Made by a program: the position numbers and the translations under genes. The notes under the pieces were generated by a model. The model was not told where the DNA came from and did not search any database. It saw only the letters and a list, made by a program, of their open reading frames with translations. From Hibiscus mutabilis (taxonomy: Eukaryota > Streptophyta > Magnoliopsida > Malvales > Malvaceae), in NCBI GenBank assembly GCA_019671005.1, contig CM033752.1:26358969-26422968 (forward strand): a stretch of DNA of 64,000 nucleotides. The letters run 5' to 3'. Of the stretch, positions 1 to 11,440 are shown piece by piece; position 1 is the first letter of the stretch; each line of letters starts with the position of its first letter.

Positions 1-295
1 TCTAATTATACAAATTAACTTCTTGTAACCTATACTACTTATCTGTGCAATAAAAATATTCCATCAGGTGCCGATACCTTTCTCATCGGATTTCAACCAA
101 ACTTCACAAGTACCCTATTTTGCTTACTCTCTATCATACGGTACTCCAAATTCTCAGAAACTCCTTTCTTAGAATTGATAATTAAAGAAATCCTAACTTT
201 TATATTTTGTCATTTTAGTCACTAAGTTAGCTTTTAAGCCCTTATCTTAGTACTAAATGACTCTTAAACAACTTAGCAAATTTTGGGGTATTACA
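1..295 (-). repeat. E1 3' LTR, first 295 bases of the LTR (rest outside window)
   Basis: On the minus strand the LTR opens TGTAATACCCCAAAATTTGC at 295. The same sequence opens the 5' LTR at 27972, and the two copies align from 1-295 to about 27674-27972 with only scattered differences. The LTR runs off the left edge of the window. Confidence 0.92.
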
Positions 296-311
296 ATTCT
301 TCCCCCTTAAG
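296..311 (-). other. E1 polypurine tract
   Basis: On the minus strand AAGGGGGAAGAAT lies directly against the 3' LTR start (TGTAATACC). This is where plus-strand DNA synthesis is primed in LTR retroelements. Confidence 0.85.
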
Positions 312-1069
312 AAAATTCGTCCTCAAATTTTAAAACGTACTTGATTTAAATAGTTCCGGGTACTACTTTCTCATTTTCTCTTCGGTCTCCCAAGTTGCCT
401 CTTCCACTTTGGGGTTCCTCCAAAGGACTTTGACCAATGGAATTTTCTTATTTCTCAATTATTTGACTCCATAAGAAAAAATATCCATTGGTTCTTCTTC
501 ATATGTTAAATCAAGTTGCAATTCAATCTCTTCTGGAGTGATAACATGCGAGGGATCTGATCAATACCTTCGCAACATAGATACATGAAATACATCATGG
601 ATCTTGCTCATCTCTGAAGGTAAGGCCAGCTGATAAGCCACTGGTCCAACTCTTTTGAGAATTTCATAAGTTCCAATGAATATGGGACTTAGTTTCCCTT
701 TTCGACTAAAACACAGTACTTTCTTCCAAGGTGAGACCTTCAGGAATACTCTATCTCCAACTTGAAATTCAACATCCTTTCTCTTTTCGTCTGCATATGC
801 CTTTTGTCGATCCGCAGCTGCTTTAAGATTATTCTGAATAATCTTCACTTTATCTTCCATTTCTTGGGTTAAATCAATCCCACCTGTTTTGGGTCACTGT
901 GAACATTTTGATCCTATAATTCAAACCAATTAAGAGGAGTTCTGCACTTTCTTCCATAAAGTGCTTCAAACGGTGCCATTTTAATGCTTGTCTGATAACT
1001 GTTGTTATATGCGAATTCAGCTAATGGCAAATACCTTTCCCATGATCCAGTGAACTCAATAATACAAGC
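312..1069 (-). pseudogene. pol: E1 integrase C-terminus and chromodomain, degenerate
   Basis: The open stretch 561-860 ends in KIHDVFHVSMLRRY, the typical end of a gypsy integrase C-terminal domain (PYEILKRVGPVAYQL is the GPY/F-like part). Reading on in the same direction toward 312 gives a chromodomain-like tail: LTYEEEPMDIF, then LVKVLWR, then VEEATWE. It has in-frame stops after the YGVK stretch and near the end. The chromodomain is known to steer chromovirus integration to heterochromatin. The frame to the upstream integrase core is broken around 860-1069. Confidence 0.85.
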
Positions 1070-1931
1070 TCACAACATGTTTTCTAAAATATGGATCGTT
1101 CGTTCTGACTGCCCGTGTGTTTGTGGATGAAATACAGTACTAAAATTTAATCTAGTACCTAGAACCTCGTATAATGTTCCCCAAAACCTCGAGGTAAACC
1201 TTGGGTCTCTATCCGACACAATCGATATTGGGATACCATGTAGTCGTACTATTTCTCTGATATACAATTCTGTATACTTATCCATTGCATAATCCACACG
1301 AACTGGAATAAATGTGCAAACTTCGATAAATGATCCACAATGACCCATATTGAATCCTTTTTGCTGGGTGTAACTGGTAGCCCTATTACAAATTCCATAG
1401 TCACTTTTCCCATTTCAAATGAGGAATGGAGATAGGATGTAACAATCCATAAGGTACTTGATGCTCTGCTTTAACTTGTTGACATGTCAGACATTTTGCT
1501 ACAAACTCTGAGATTGCTCTTTTCATTCCCGAACACCAATAACGGGTTTTCAAATCCTGATACATCTTATTACTTCTTGGGTGCATAGTTAATGGACAAT
1601 AGTGAGCTTCTGTTAAAATCTCTTTCTTCAATTCACCATTGTCAGGAATATAAACTTTTCCTCGATAGTATAAACCACCATCAGACTTGATTTCATAGTC
1701 TTGCACTTCCCCAGATTCAGCTTGTTTCCTCTTTTCAAGGCATTCTTTATCCAAAATTTGCAAATCTTTGATCCGATCTAGAAAAGTTGGCTTAAGCTGA
1801 AACTCCATTGCTAAAGAACCATCTTGTCCCAAAGATAGTTGTGCATTCATTGTGCGTAGAACATAAAATGTTTTTCGGCTAAGAGCATCTACTACTACGT
1901 TAGCCTTTCCAGGGTGATAATCAATAACCAT
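1070..1931 (-). pseudogene. pol: E1 integrase zinc-binding and catalytic core, degenerate
   Basis: 1401-1931 holds the H2C2 zinc-binding region (HYCPLTMHPRSNKMYQDL, then CLTCQQVK). 1070-1348 holds the core with SDRDPRFTSRFW (second catalytic Asp) and FHPQTHGQSER (catalytic Glu region; HPQTDGQSER is usual, so one Asp has become His). The two pieces are separated by frame breaks near 1349-1400. Integrase joins the cDNA to host DNA; this copy cannot encode an intact one. Confidence 0.88.
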
Positions 1932-2378
1932 GTCATAATCCTTTAAAAACTCGACCCATCTTCGTTGTCTTAGATTCAGATCTCATTGTGTCATCAAGTA
2001 CTTCAAACTTTTGTGATCAGTGTAAATATGACACTTTTCACCATATAAATATTGTCTCCAAATTTTCAGTGCAAAAATCACTACCGCCATCTCTAAGTCA
2101 TGAGTCGGGTAATTCTTTTCATGAGTTTTGAGTTTTCGCGAAGCATAAGCTACAATGCGTCCTTCTTGCATTAGTACACAACCCAAGCCATTATGGGATG
2201 CATCACTATACAGAATGTACTATTTTCCCAGCTCTGGTTGAATTAATACTGATGCCTCTGTTAAAACTTTCTTTAATCTTTTGAAACACTCTTGACACTT
2301 CTCCATCCATACAAAAGAAACACATTTCCTTAATAGCTGAGTAAGTGGCATGGCGATAATAGAGAAGTTTTGGACAAA
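1932..2378 (-). pseudogene. pol: E1 RNase H domain, degenerate
   Basis: 1983-2186 reads GLGCVLMQEGRIVAYASRKL, HEKNYPTHDLEMAVV, YLYGEKCHIYTDHKSLKYL, the standard gypsy RNase H landmarks. Upstream, around 2190-2230, YSDASHNGLGCVL carries the first catalytic Asp. Stops separate it from both RT and integrase. It would degrade the RNA strand during reverse transcription. Confidence 0.85.
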
Positions 2379-3056
2379 TCATCTATAGTATCTAGTTAAT
2401 CCCAAGAAACTTCTGACTTCCGAGACATTTTTTGGTGCTTCCCATTCAATAATAGCTTGTACCTTCTTGGGATCCACTCTTATTCCATCAGAAGATACTA
2501 CATATCCAAGAAAAGTTACTTTGAATAGCCAAAATTCACATTTGGAAAACTTCACATAAAGTTGCTTATCTCTTAATGTCTGTAATACCACTCGGAGATG
2601 TCGATCGTGATCATCTTCAGTCTTAGAATATACCAAGATATCATCTATAAATATCACCACAAATTGGTCCAAGTAGGGTTGAAACACCCTATTCATCAAG
2701 TCCATAAATGCGACAGTGGCATTTGTGAGCCCAAACGACATTACTAAAAACTCGTAGTGTCCATAGTGAGTCCCGAATGTTGTCTTTGGTATATCTTCTT
2801 TCTTAACTTTTAGCTGATAATAGCCTGATCGAAGATCGATCTTTGAAAACATAACAGCGCCTCTAAGCTGATCAAATAGATCTTCAATTCTTGGCAACGG
2901 ATACTTATTCTTTATCGTCACCTTATTCAGTTGTCGATAATCTATACACAATTGTAAAGATCCATCCTTCTTCTTTACGAATAATACTAGGGCTCCCCAT
3001 GGTGACACACTCGGTCGAATATAGCCTCGATCTAATAACTCTTGTAATTGAGCTTT
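2379..3056 (-). pseudogene. pol: E1 reverse transcriptase, mostly intact domain
   Basis: A 209-codon open frame (2379-3008) carries FVKKKDGSLQLCIDYRQLN, FSKIDLRSGYYQL, the catalytic block VVIFIDDILVYS (F-I-D-D) and the thumb motif FLGYVVSSDGI. These are RT motifs 1-7 of gypsy elements in order. The usual NAPATFM stretch reads NATVAFM. It is the best preserved domain of E1, but it is cut off from protease and RNase H by stops. Confidence 0.9.
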
Positions 3057-3725
3057 TTACCCCCTTAATTCTGTTGGCGCCATCCTATAGGGTGCCATCG
3101 ATACCGGCTCTGTTCCAGGATACACTTCTATTCCAAATTGTACCTCTCTATCTGGAGGTAATCCTGGCAACTCATCTAGAAATACATCTGAAAATTCTCG
3201 CATAGTTGGGATATCTTCCAATTTCTTGTTTGATGCTTGCGTATTAACCACATTAACTAAATACGCTTCACACCCATTATTTAACATCCTCTGAGCCATC
3301 GCTGCAGAGATTACTGAGTTTAAACAATTGTTTCTTTCTCCCACTAAACCCACCTCAGAACCATCCGGTCCTTGAATTACTAATTGCTTCTTTTTACATT
3401 TAACATCTGCATCATATGTAGATAGCCAGTCCATTCCCAAAATAATCTCAAATTCATGGAATGGTAGCTCCATTAAATTTGCTGGAAATTCAATCTCTTG
3501 AATCACTAAAGGACAATTCTTACATATCTGGTCACTCTAGCACTATGACCAAGCGGATTACTGGCAATCGCATCACTACTAATTGTCTCCATAGGAATTC
3601 TTCTTTTAGTAACGAGTTTGGAGCTAATATACGAACGAGTAGAACCAGGATCAATTAAAACAAACACAAATTCACCAAAAAGTCAGAAAGTACCTGCTAT
3701 AATATCTGAATCATACTTGTCCTCA
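3057..3725 (-). pseudogene. pol: E1 aspartic protease and protease-RT linker, degenerate
   Basis: Around 3600-3665 the minus strand encodes LIDPGSTRSYIS, the active-site loop of a retroviral-type aspartic protease; D-P-G in place of D-S/T-G is common in this clade. 3057-3506 continues with GMDWLSTYDADVKCKKKQL and PDGSEVGL, then the linker to RT (FSDVFLDELPGLPPDREVQF). A frame break near 3506-3535 splits it. The same protease block is where E2 is interrupted by E1, which shows the two elements are close relatives. Confidence 0.85.
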
Positions 3726-4948
3726 TCTGTGCATATATTACACACTCGAGTCGGGGTTCAGAATTCTTGTTGATGCCGCCTCTGATCTGACTTGGTTTAA
3801 TGTTCTAGCTTGTCCGATTCCACCACGACCACAGCCTCTAGGTGGAGCTACTGCATATCGTTCTAACTGGATAGGGTTCTCTATCTATCCATGTGGACAT
3901 TCTCTAGCAAAATGTCCTATCTGACCACATTGCAGGCAGGCTCCTATAATAGTCCAGCAAACCCCTCCATGCTTCTTCCCACAGTGCTCACATTCTGGTT
4001 TAGAAGCTTTTTTGACTTCTTTGAGCTTGCAGTAGACATATAAGAGCTTGGGCTCTTTTAGAAAAAGGATTTCCGCGTATAGATCCAGTTCCAGTCTTTC
4101 TTTATTGACGAGAACCTCTACCTTACTTAGACTGTACTAAAACAAATGATTCTCCAGATCTTTTAGTTGATCGAGATGATTGAGCTTTGACTCGCTCTAG
4201 ATAGGCCATTTCCATAGCCTTTGCTCTATTCACCGCATCTTGATAAACTATCAGGTTCATGCCTAACAGTACTTCCTTGGGTCTTGGATGAAGCCCCTCA
4301 ATGAAGCATTCGCAGCGAGATTTTTTAGTCGGCATTAAATCAGCTGCATATCGACTTAATCGATTAAACTTCAACTTATATTCATAAAATGAATAATTGA
4401 CTTACTTGAGATCCAGGAACTGCTGAAGCATTTCTCTTGAATTGATCACCAACATATTTGGCTTTAAATACTTCTTGGAAAAATGCCCAAGTTACTTGTT
4501 CAGCATGTACCAGCTCTATGGCATTAGACCACTATATACGAGCATGTTCCCTTAGAAGAGATATAGCTCCCTCTAGTATTTCAGCATCAGAACAATTTAA
4601 ATGGTCTAGAATAACCTCGACATCATTTAACCATAAGTCTGCGGCCATCAGACCACCTTCTCCATTGAACTCAGGCGCACCCAATTTCTTAAGCTCTTTA
4701 GCAGTCGATGCCCTTACAGGTGCAGGAGCCGGAGCTGGTACAGGTGCAGGTGGCTACAGCCTATTAACCATCGCCTTTAACGCTTGCACTTACGCTCCAT
4801 ATTCTTGAGATGGAGCTTCTTGCTGCGCAGGTGGCTCAACCTAGGCAGAAGCTGGAGGTGGAACGTTTTGCACCTCATTACTATCGCTATGAGCCTCTTC
4901 CGAGCCCTGATGATCCGTCGCATGACGTGATCCCTCAGCATCCGACAT
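3726..4948 (-). pseudogene. gag: E1 gag with zinc knuckle, degenerate
   Basis: The likely start is the ATG read at 4948-4946 (MSDAEGSRHATDH). The N-terminal part has a proline/alanine-rich stretch (PAPAPAP). Then come LKKLGAPEFNGE and AADLWLNDVEVILDHL, typical of the plant retrotransposon gag core. 4123-4374 carries FNRLSRYAADLMPTKKSRCECFIEGL. The nucleocapsid zinc knuckle CLQCGQIGHFAREC (CX2CX4HX4C) is at about 3890-3935. Several in-frame stops break it. Confidence 0.85.
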
Positions 4949-5098
4949 TTTCTATTACAACATATTCAGAATCATATTAGTAAAGAGCCACATCAAATTA
5001 TATAAGAAATACATTAGTAACATAACATCCTAGGGGCATGTACACTTTAAACAAATCACACCGAACTCAGTTTAACCTTCAGAATCGGCTAAACCTTT

Positions 5099-5110
5099 GC
5101 TCCGATACCA
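5099..5110 (-). other. E1 primer-binding site (initiator Met tRNA)
   Basis: The minus strand reads TGGTATCGGAGC, five bases inside the LTR end at 5116. The usual plant iMet site is TGGTATCAGAGC, so there is one change (A to G), making the site imperfect. Confidence 0.88.
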
Positions 5111-5667
5111 CTAAATGTAACACCCTCAACATGTATTTGATGATTTAATACACATTGAAGATGTTACTAAAGTTTTTAACTGATTTCTTGACTTGAATTT
5201 TTTTTAAAACTAGTTTAGTAAAATATTTTTTTCTCGATTTTTCATTAAATTACAAACCTGTCTAGGGCACCTAGTTTCGACCCTAAATTGATTAAATAAA
5301 TATTTTAGATAGTTACTAATATAAAAATATAATACAGGGTATAAACTATGTGTACTACCTAGACCCTTTCTAAATTTTAAAATCGTTACTCGATTAGCAT
5401 TAACTACATAATATTTATACCAAATCCCATTGTCAAGAGTTTAAAACCATACTATTCATCCATAATACTTAGGTTACATGCCCATTTAAATAAATAAACT
5501 AATTTATAAGTTTAGTAATACAAAACAACTACAAATTTAAAATACGAGTACATGCCCACTAGACTAGGATGTAAGTGTACATACTATTGCTTATAAGCGA
5601 TATCTCAATTTCCAAAAGTACAGCTCCTTCTTCGATACTACTAGACCGATCGATTACGAAACACACG

Positions 5668-5682
5668 CTAAGTATAAATTAG
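5668..5682 (-). other. Conserved LTR hairpin, E1 copy
   Basis: Plus-strand CTAAGTATAAATTAG, flanked by CACACG and TGAGGC. The 4-bp CTAA/TTAG stem corresponds to the hairpin found in E2, E5, E6, E7 and E8. Confidence 0.5.
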
Positions 5683-5979
5683 TGAGGCATAAATTTAACA
5701 ACATACACAATTAACATAAATATCACAATCCTTCCAAAATGACAAGTGATTCCTTGTGCAGTTTAATCATTTCATCATTTATCATAGTAAATGAGAAACT
5801 AACTTATTTCAATGAATCATGGTTTCATGTATATATAAATATTCAAAGTCATAATATCATTCTTACTTTATCTGTAATAAATAGGATAGACTTAATGGCC
5901 TATCTACTTGCATAAAAGCATTTCATGAATTATAGCCCAAAGTACAATTTTATGTGAACCTATGGTATACGAGTCATCA

Positions 5980-6180
5980 CGACACCGTAACGTCTGCATA
6001 TCCAAAGTGACTGGGATATGTATGTACTCGAGGACGCCCTTTGCTCCTCATTATAGCATCTTTTTGTGCTAGTTGACACCGTAGTGTCTAAACAACACTG
6101 CAGTGTCTGCAATGCCGTAGCGTCTGATGTCAACATCGAAGTGTCTAGTTTACACCGTAGTGCTGGATTGCAGCTGCTAA
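5980..6180 (-). repeat. Array of short palindromes in the E1 LTR (GACACCGTAGTGTC type)
   Basis: Repeated units include GACACCGTAGTGTCT, AACACTGCAGTGTCT, ATGCCGTAGCGTCT, AACATCGAAGTGTCT and TACACCGTAGTGCT. Each is a 4-5-bp stem (ACAC/GTGT type) around a 4-base loop. Spacing is irregular, about 20-30 bases. Confidence 0.75.
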
Positions 6181-8255
6181 GACTCTATGGATATCCAACT
6201 ATACCAAAGACTCTCACACTAGTACTTTAGCATAACAATATAATATTATCATATTCAATATCCAATCCATCAATATTATTATCCATAGTTCGATAATGGG
6301 CAGTTCATACCCAAAATCTAAAATCTGATTTATCTTAGAAGAATCATTATGCCATATCAATGTATCACATATGCCATTTAATTGTCATGTCATTTGCATA
6401 ATTTTATCAACATACATTTTTCATTAATATCAAGGTTGACTTATCGCAAGTCGTCCTATTTGTAACATGTCATACATGCATATAATGCACTCACCAGGGC
6501 TATGCAAAATACTGGGCCTCACTAAGCTAATCCACTACTTTTTCCTTGCCTCTTTTATCTAGTATTTTCTTGTCCTGCTCGGATGCTGCAAAATTACCCA
6601 TCAAACATATACAATAATATACATGTTAGATTTCTTTTTAATCTAACATTGCTTAACTATAAAATACTAGTATAATTATTCGAATATAAAAATTTTCCAA
6701 AATTTTCCTCTTTTTCTCCCTTAGTAGCCGAAAAGTCCATTTTGGTCCCTTGTGACCATTTTGCAACTTTTTGAAATTTATTCAAGCTCGAATCACAATT
6801 ACTCCATAATTCTAACATTTTCACTAACTTTTACTCAATGCTCTTCAATCCACTAACCTTTGTTAAAGTGACATTTTAGTCATTAATTTCACACAAAGGT
6901 TTACAAACTTGTACTAATTAATCAATCCAACATTTTACAATGGTTCTCAAAATTTTCCTTTTATTTTAGCCTTTGACCGAATTGGTCATTAAACCTTCCC
7001 AATGTTGTTTTTCCTTCAAAAAACATTAGAATATGCTTAAAATAATTTTTTTCCAACATATCTTCTTTATTTCCAAAAATTAACACTTAAAAGCCCAATT
7101 TATTCCTACATGCCAAATTGGGTGTCTAAACTTTTCAAGGACTTTATTTTGGTCTTAATGCCATAATCAAGCTTCTAAATTCATAATCTCTTCAAATCCA
7201 TCACTAGGATAATTTTCACAGTATTTCTCCAAATTTCCTCATGCATACCAAAATGGTCACTTAAAGGACTAGTTGAGGATTTTTCATTCTAACATCAAAA
7301 TCAAGCTTCTAATACAATCAATCTTTTATTTTCATCATCAATTTCAAAACACTAAATAAAATCCCAAATTCTAGGATTAGGGTTTATGCCTTCAAACATG
7401 AAATTAATCTAAATCTAAGCTTGATTTCAACTCCACAACACTTGATTTACTTAAATCAAGCTTCAATCTCAACATAGAACATGAAACCCTATTTCTCTCT
7501 CATCAATAACATGTCCAATTCTTCAAATTACCATGCAAAATTACTATCAATAGAAAGAGCATTAAGCATAGGTCACTTTTTCCAAAGCAACATACCTTGA
7601 TTCTAACCTTGGAGCCTTCAAATTGCCTATGAAAATTTTGTGTATCTTTCCCTTTCTTTCTCTTGGTTTTGAAATGTAGGAGAGAAGATGAACTAATTTT
7701 GTTCATCTTTTTCTTATTTATGCCAAGTGTTTCTAATTAAATGAATATTAAATTTATTTAATTACTTAATTCCAATAACCCTCCAACTAAATTTTATTTT
7801 CTAATTTGTCATCTTGTAAAAGTATAACCAAATCTAGTTAGAATCCAACTAGAAATATTAAAATATTCATAAAAATAATATTTTATGAATTTTCCATGGC
7901 TTATGGAACTGTCTTTGAAATTCTAATTCGATCCGATTACCTAATAATCACTTACTACTATTTTCCATTTTTCGAACTATCAGATCAAATCTGAAATTCT
8001 CATATTTCTAACTTCCATAAATAAAAATTGTTGATATACAAAATATTCCATAATTTTGTAAAAATCAAAATCTTGAAATTTTGACTCGATCCAATATAAT
8101 GATAATTTACCCGAAATCTTTATCGGATAAAATTCTCTTAATAGTCCTTTATCAGATATCCATACAAATAATATTAAGTTGAACTGGTTCCTTTTTATCA
8201 GTCTCAAGCACTGACATGAGACCTTCCCAATAGGTTACCCATCCTATGCCCTGAG

Positions 8256-8260
8256 CACGC
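8256..8260. other. Target site duplication of E3 (left), CACGC
   Basis: CACGC immediately precedes the E3 LTR start (TGATAAGTG) and recurs at 27553-27557 right after the E3 LTR end (GCGCAACA). A 5-bp duplication is the norm for LTR retrotransposons. Confidence 0.93.
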
Positions 8261-8946
8261 TGATAAGTGTTCAAAAGTACTATTTTTCTTACCCTTTTTA
8301 CTCATATTATTGTTAGACTTAAGCTCATATTAGTTGCATATTAGCCATTCATGCATTAATCCATGTTTCCTTCCATCGTTGAGCTTGATTACATAACTTG
8401 GTAGTTTTTGTGGGAAAAGATGCTACTTTGGTGTGTTTTGTGTGTATGTGCAGGATCACTTGCCAAAGCAAGGCTAGAGCTAGTTACCAGGGCAATACAT
8501 GAAGGAGACGCCGAGCCAGTTGCCAGGGCAATTGTCGACAAAGAACAAGGTGATATGGTAGTCGAAATTGATGACTAGACAAGCCCAAGATGACGTGGAG
8601 CAAAGCCATCGATTAGTTGCCAATGCAACCCCGTTGTGCAAGTTGCCACGGCAACTGAGTTGCCCGTGCACTCTTTTGCCAAGACGATCCAATCGGCTAT
8701 CACACCTCAACTCACGATAACCTGGCCTATCTCTCTCATTTGTTCTCATTTATTCTTTTTACTTTATTGCCTTCTAGTTTAGTTATTAGTTAAACTCCTA
8801 TAATCCTTTATTTGTGTTTTTACTTTTCACAGTGCAAGAGACTAGATTCTTGAAGTGGCACCAATCCCTGTGGAGACGATATCTTTTATACTATAACTTG
8901 CAACATGTATACTTGCACAATTGCGTAGCACTTATTACGCGCAACA
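8261..8946 (+). repeat. E3 5' LTR, with 802-bp internal deletion
   Basis: It starts TGATAAGTGTTC and ends GCGCAACA, as does the 3' LTR at 26065-27552, but is 686 bp against 1488 bp. The sequences match until GGAGCAAAGCCA (about 8590), then jump to TCGATTAGTTGCC, which corresponds to about 27218 in the 3' LTR. CCA is present at both breakpoints. The lost part contains the TATA box of the LTR promoter. Confidence 0.9.
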
Positions 8947-8952
8947 AGTTTT

Positions 8953-8969
8953 TGGCGCTGTTGTCGGGG
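8953..8969 (+). other. E3 primer-binding site, copy 1 (tRNA-Asp)
   Basis: TGGCGCTGTTGTCGGGG lies six bases after the LTR end. It matches the 3' end of plant tRNA-Asp (site TGGCGCCGTTGCCGGGG) except for two C-to-T changes. A tRNA-Asp PBS is a hallmark of Athila-type elements. Confidence 0.88.
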
Positions 8970-9068
8970 ATTGGCAATAGCGACTTTGTTTTTATTTTCT
9001 TGCACTTTCTTTTTACTTTTCTTGTTTAAGATTCAAAGGGCTAACAAACTTTGGTTTTGCATTGGTAT

Positions 9069-10454
9069 ATGACCAGGGCGAGACCGATTACACCAGAATA
9101 TCCCTTTGATCCAGAAATTGAACGAACCTTACAAAGACTTAGACGAAGGATAAGAGTAGCAATGGCTAATCAAGACGGCAATATGAATCAAGATGTTCTA
9201 GCAGAAGGAGGAGTGATTCTTGCACGAAACAAAACTATTCGAGACTATCTTGAAGAAGATCTTGATGGACTTAATCCAGGAGTTGTCGCACCTGAAATTG
9301 AAGCCGACCACTTTGAGTTAAAATCGGTAATGTTTAATATGATCAACACAATTGGTCAATTTGGTGGCTCGGCAACTGAAGATGCGCGGCAACATCTGAA
9401 ATCTTTCCTCAAGATTTGCAACTCGTTCAAAATACACGAAGTCACCCCCGATGTCTTACGATTAAGATTATTCCCCTATTCACTGAGGGATAGGGCGAAA
9501 GCATGGTTGAATAGCATTCCTGGCGGATCAATAGCATCTTGGACCGATCTTTGTCGTGATTTCCTTGCTCGGTTTAATCCTACAAATTTGACTGATAAGC
9601 TTCGTAACGACATTACTTCTTTTCGGCAGGCAGATGATGAATCCATGTACGAGGCTTGGGAGTGATATAGAGAACTTCTACACAAATGCCCCCTACACGG
9701 ATTCCCGGTGTGGACTCAAGTAACAATGTTTTACAACGCCGTGAATACACCAACAAGGATGATGTTAGATGCCTCGGAAAACTACATACTCCTAGATAAG
9801 TCACCGGAGGAAGCAATGCAAATTCTAAACAGGCTGGCCAAGAATGATTATCAATTCCCCTCTACTAGAAGAGGAGGAGTTAGTCGCCAAGCCACAATAC
9901 ATGAACTAGGATCATCAGATTCAATTTCGGCACAATTGACCACTTTAACCAAGATGGTCCAGAACATGCAAAAACTAAACAACAAAGATGAGGTCAAGGT
10001 AATGGATTCTTTTTGTGAGTTATGTGGTGATAACCATGATTCTTCTGAATGTATGCAGAATCCGGAATCTAGCTTCTACGTGGGGAATTACAATCGGAAC
10101 AACAATGTGATGTCCAATACATACAATCCAGCTTGGAAGAAGCACCCGAATTTTTCATGGAGTAATCCCAACAATGTTCTAAACCAGAGCAATCAGAATG
10201 CACAAGCATCGGGATTCCAGCAGAATATGCTACGGCCACAGTCACCGCAGCAACAACCGACAACATCTAGTTCTTTGGAAAATTCTCTAAATGCTTTTAT
10301 GATGAAAACTGAATCTTATATGGCTAAGAATAGTAACTTCAAAGAAAGAACTGATGCTTTTATTAACAGGACCGAGATGAGATTGCAAAACCAAGAGGCG
10401 GCAATCAAATCATTAGAAAATCAAGTCGGACAGTTTGCTCAAAATCAATACTAG
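9069..10454 (+). pseudogene. gag: E3 gag, copy 1
   Basis: The start is taken at 9069 (MTRARPITPEYPFDPEIERT), the conserved Athila-type N-terminus; an upstream in-frame ATG at 9051 adds six residues. The capsid region contains AWLNSIPGGSIASWTDL and DFLARFNP. A zinc-knuckle-like CELCGDNHDSSEC (CX2CX3HX4C) lies at about 10015-10055. An in-frame TGA at 9663 interrupts one continuous frame, and copy 2 has the same stop. The end at 10454 is a local frameshift relative to copy 2, which reads on toward the protease. Gag would form the virus-like particle. Confidence 0.88.
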
Positions 10455-11440
10455 ACCGCAAGGAGGTTTACCTAGCGATCATCAAGTCGCAAGAGGAAAC
10501 GGCCATGAGCAATGTAAGGCAATCACCACTAGAAGTGGCCAACAACTTAGAGAGGCTCAAACCCGCTCATCAAACAAAACTCCACAAAAAGATCAAGATT
10601 TAACCTAGCGGCAAAGCCTCGGATCTTGAACCAGAAAATTGCCTCGAGAATCGGTAATAAGCCCGCCTCAAAGAATCGACGATAAGGATGCTTCGGCAAC
10701 TTGTGATAAGCATGCCTCGACAACCCCAATTGATAATGCCTCGGCAACTCCAGTTGTCCCGGTAATGCCATCAATCAGGTTCCAAAGCAATGAAAGGATC
10801 GAAGATATCTGACTTCCACCACCATTTCCACAAAGGTTGAAGCGACAAAAGCAAGAATATCAATTAAAGAAGTTTCTTGATATCCTAAAGCAAGTCCACA
10901 TCAACTTGCCATTGGTGGAAGCAATTGAACAAATGCCAAACTATGCCAAGTTTCTTAAAGACATTGTGTCCAAGAGAACAAGGCTAGGAGAGTTTGAAAT
11001 AGTTTCCGCAACAGAGGGATGCATGGCAATGTTGCACAATCGTATGCCACCTAAGTTGAAGGATCCCGGAAGTTTCACAATACCCTGTTCCATTGGAAAC
11101 CACTTTTTCAAGAAAGCATTATGCGACCTTGGGGCTAGCATAAACTTGATGCCTAAATCGGTTTTCCAGAAACTAGGAATCAGGAAGGCAAGACCTACAA
11201 CAGATTATGCTACAGACTAGCCAACAGATCCTATGTGCATCCGAGGGAAAAATCGAGGACATACTTGGTAAAAGTTGATAAATTTATTTTTCCCATGACT
11301 TTATTGTTTTGGATTGTGAAGCGGATAAGCATGCACCCATCATTCTCGGGAGACCATTCCTAGCAACAGGGAGAACCTTGATCGATGTTGAAAAGGGAGA
11401 ACTCACAATGAGGGTGAATAACTAGAAAGTTAAGCTAAAT
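10455..11440 (+). pseudogene. pol: E3 gag-pol linker and aspartic protease, copy 1
   Basis: 10837-11220 carries KRTRLGEFEIVSATEGCMAM, PGSFTIPCSIGNHFFKKALC and the protease active-site loop DLGASINLMP (D-L-G-A, as in other Athila elements). It breaks at ATTATG near 11205 where copy 2 reads GTTATG and continues. Further on, around 11330-11350, the ILGRPFLATGR motif is still visible. The linker (10480-10810) is full of the GCCTCGGCAAC-type motif. A TGA (10810) and a TAG (11423) are shared with copy 2. Confidence 0.85.

Larger units (their letters stand above)
5116..8260 (-). repeat. E1 5' LTR, inner part
   Basis: In plus-strand reading it begins TGTAACACCC at 5116, next to the PBS, and runs to 8260, where E3 has inserted. 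It resumes at 27558 and ends at 27972, giving about 3.56 kb in all. It contains an array of short palindromes (about 5980-6180) and the conserved hairpin at 5668-5682, both described separately. The open frames in it (for example 7503-7706, 7980-8207) have no recognisable product. Confidence 0.88.

Noticed and set aside
4458..4808. 116-codon plus-strand open frame
   Set aside because: Antisense to E1 gag; the glycine/alanine run is the complement of the proline/alanine stretch of gag.
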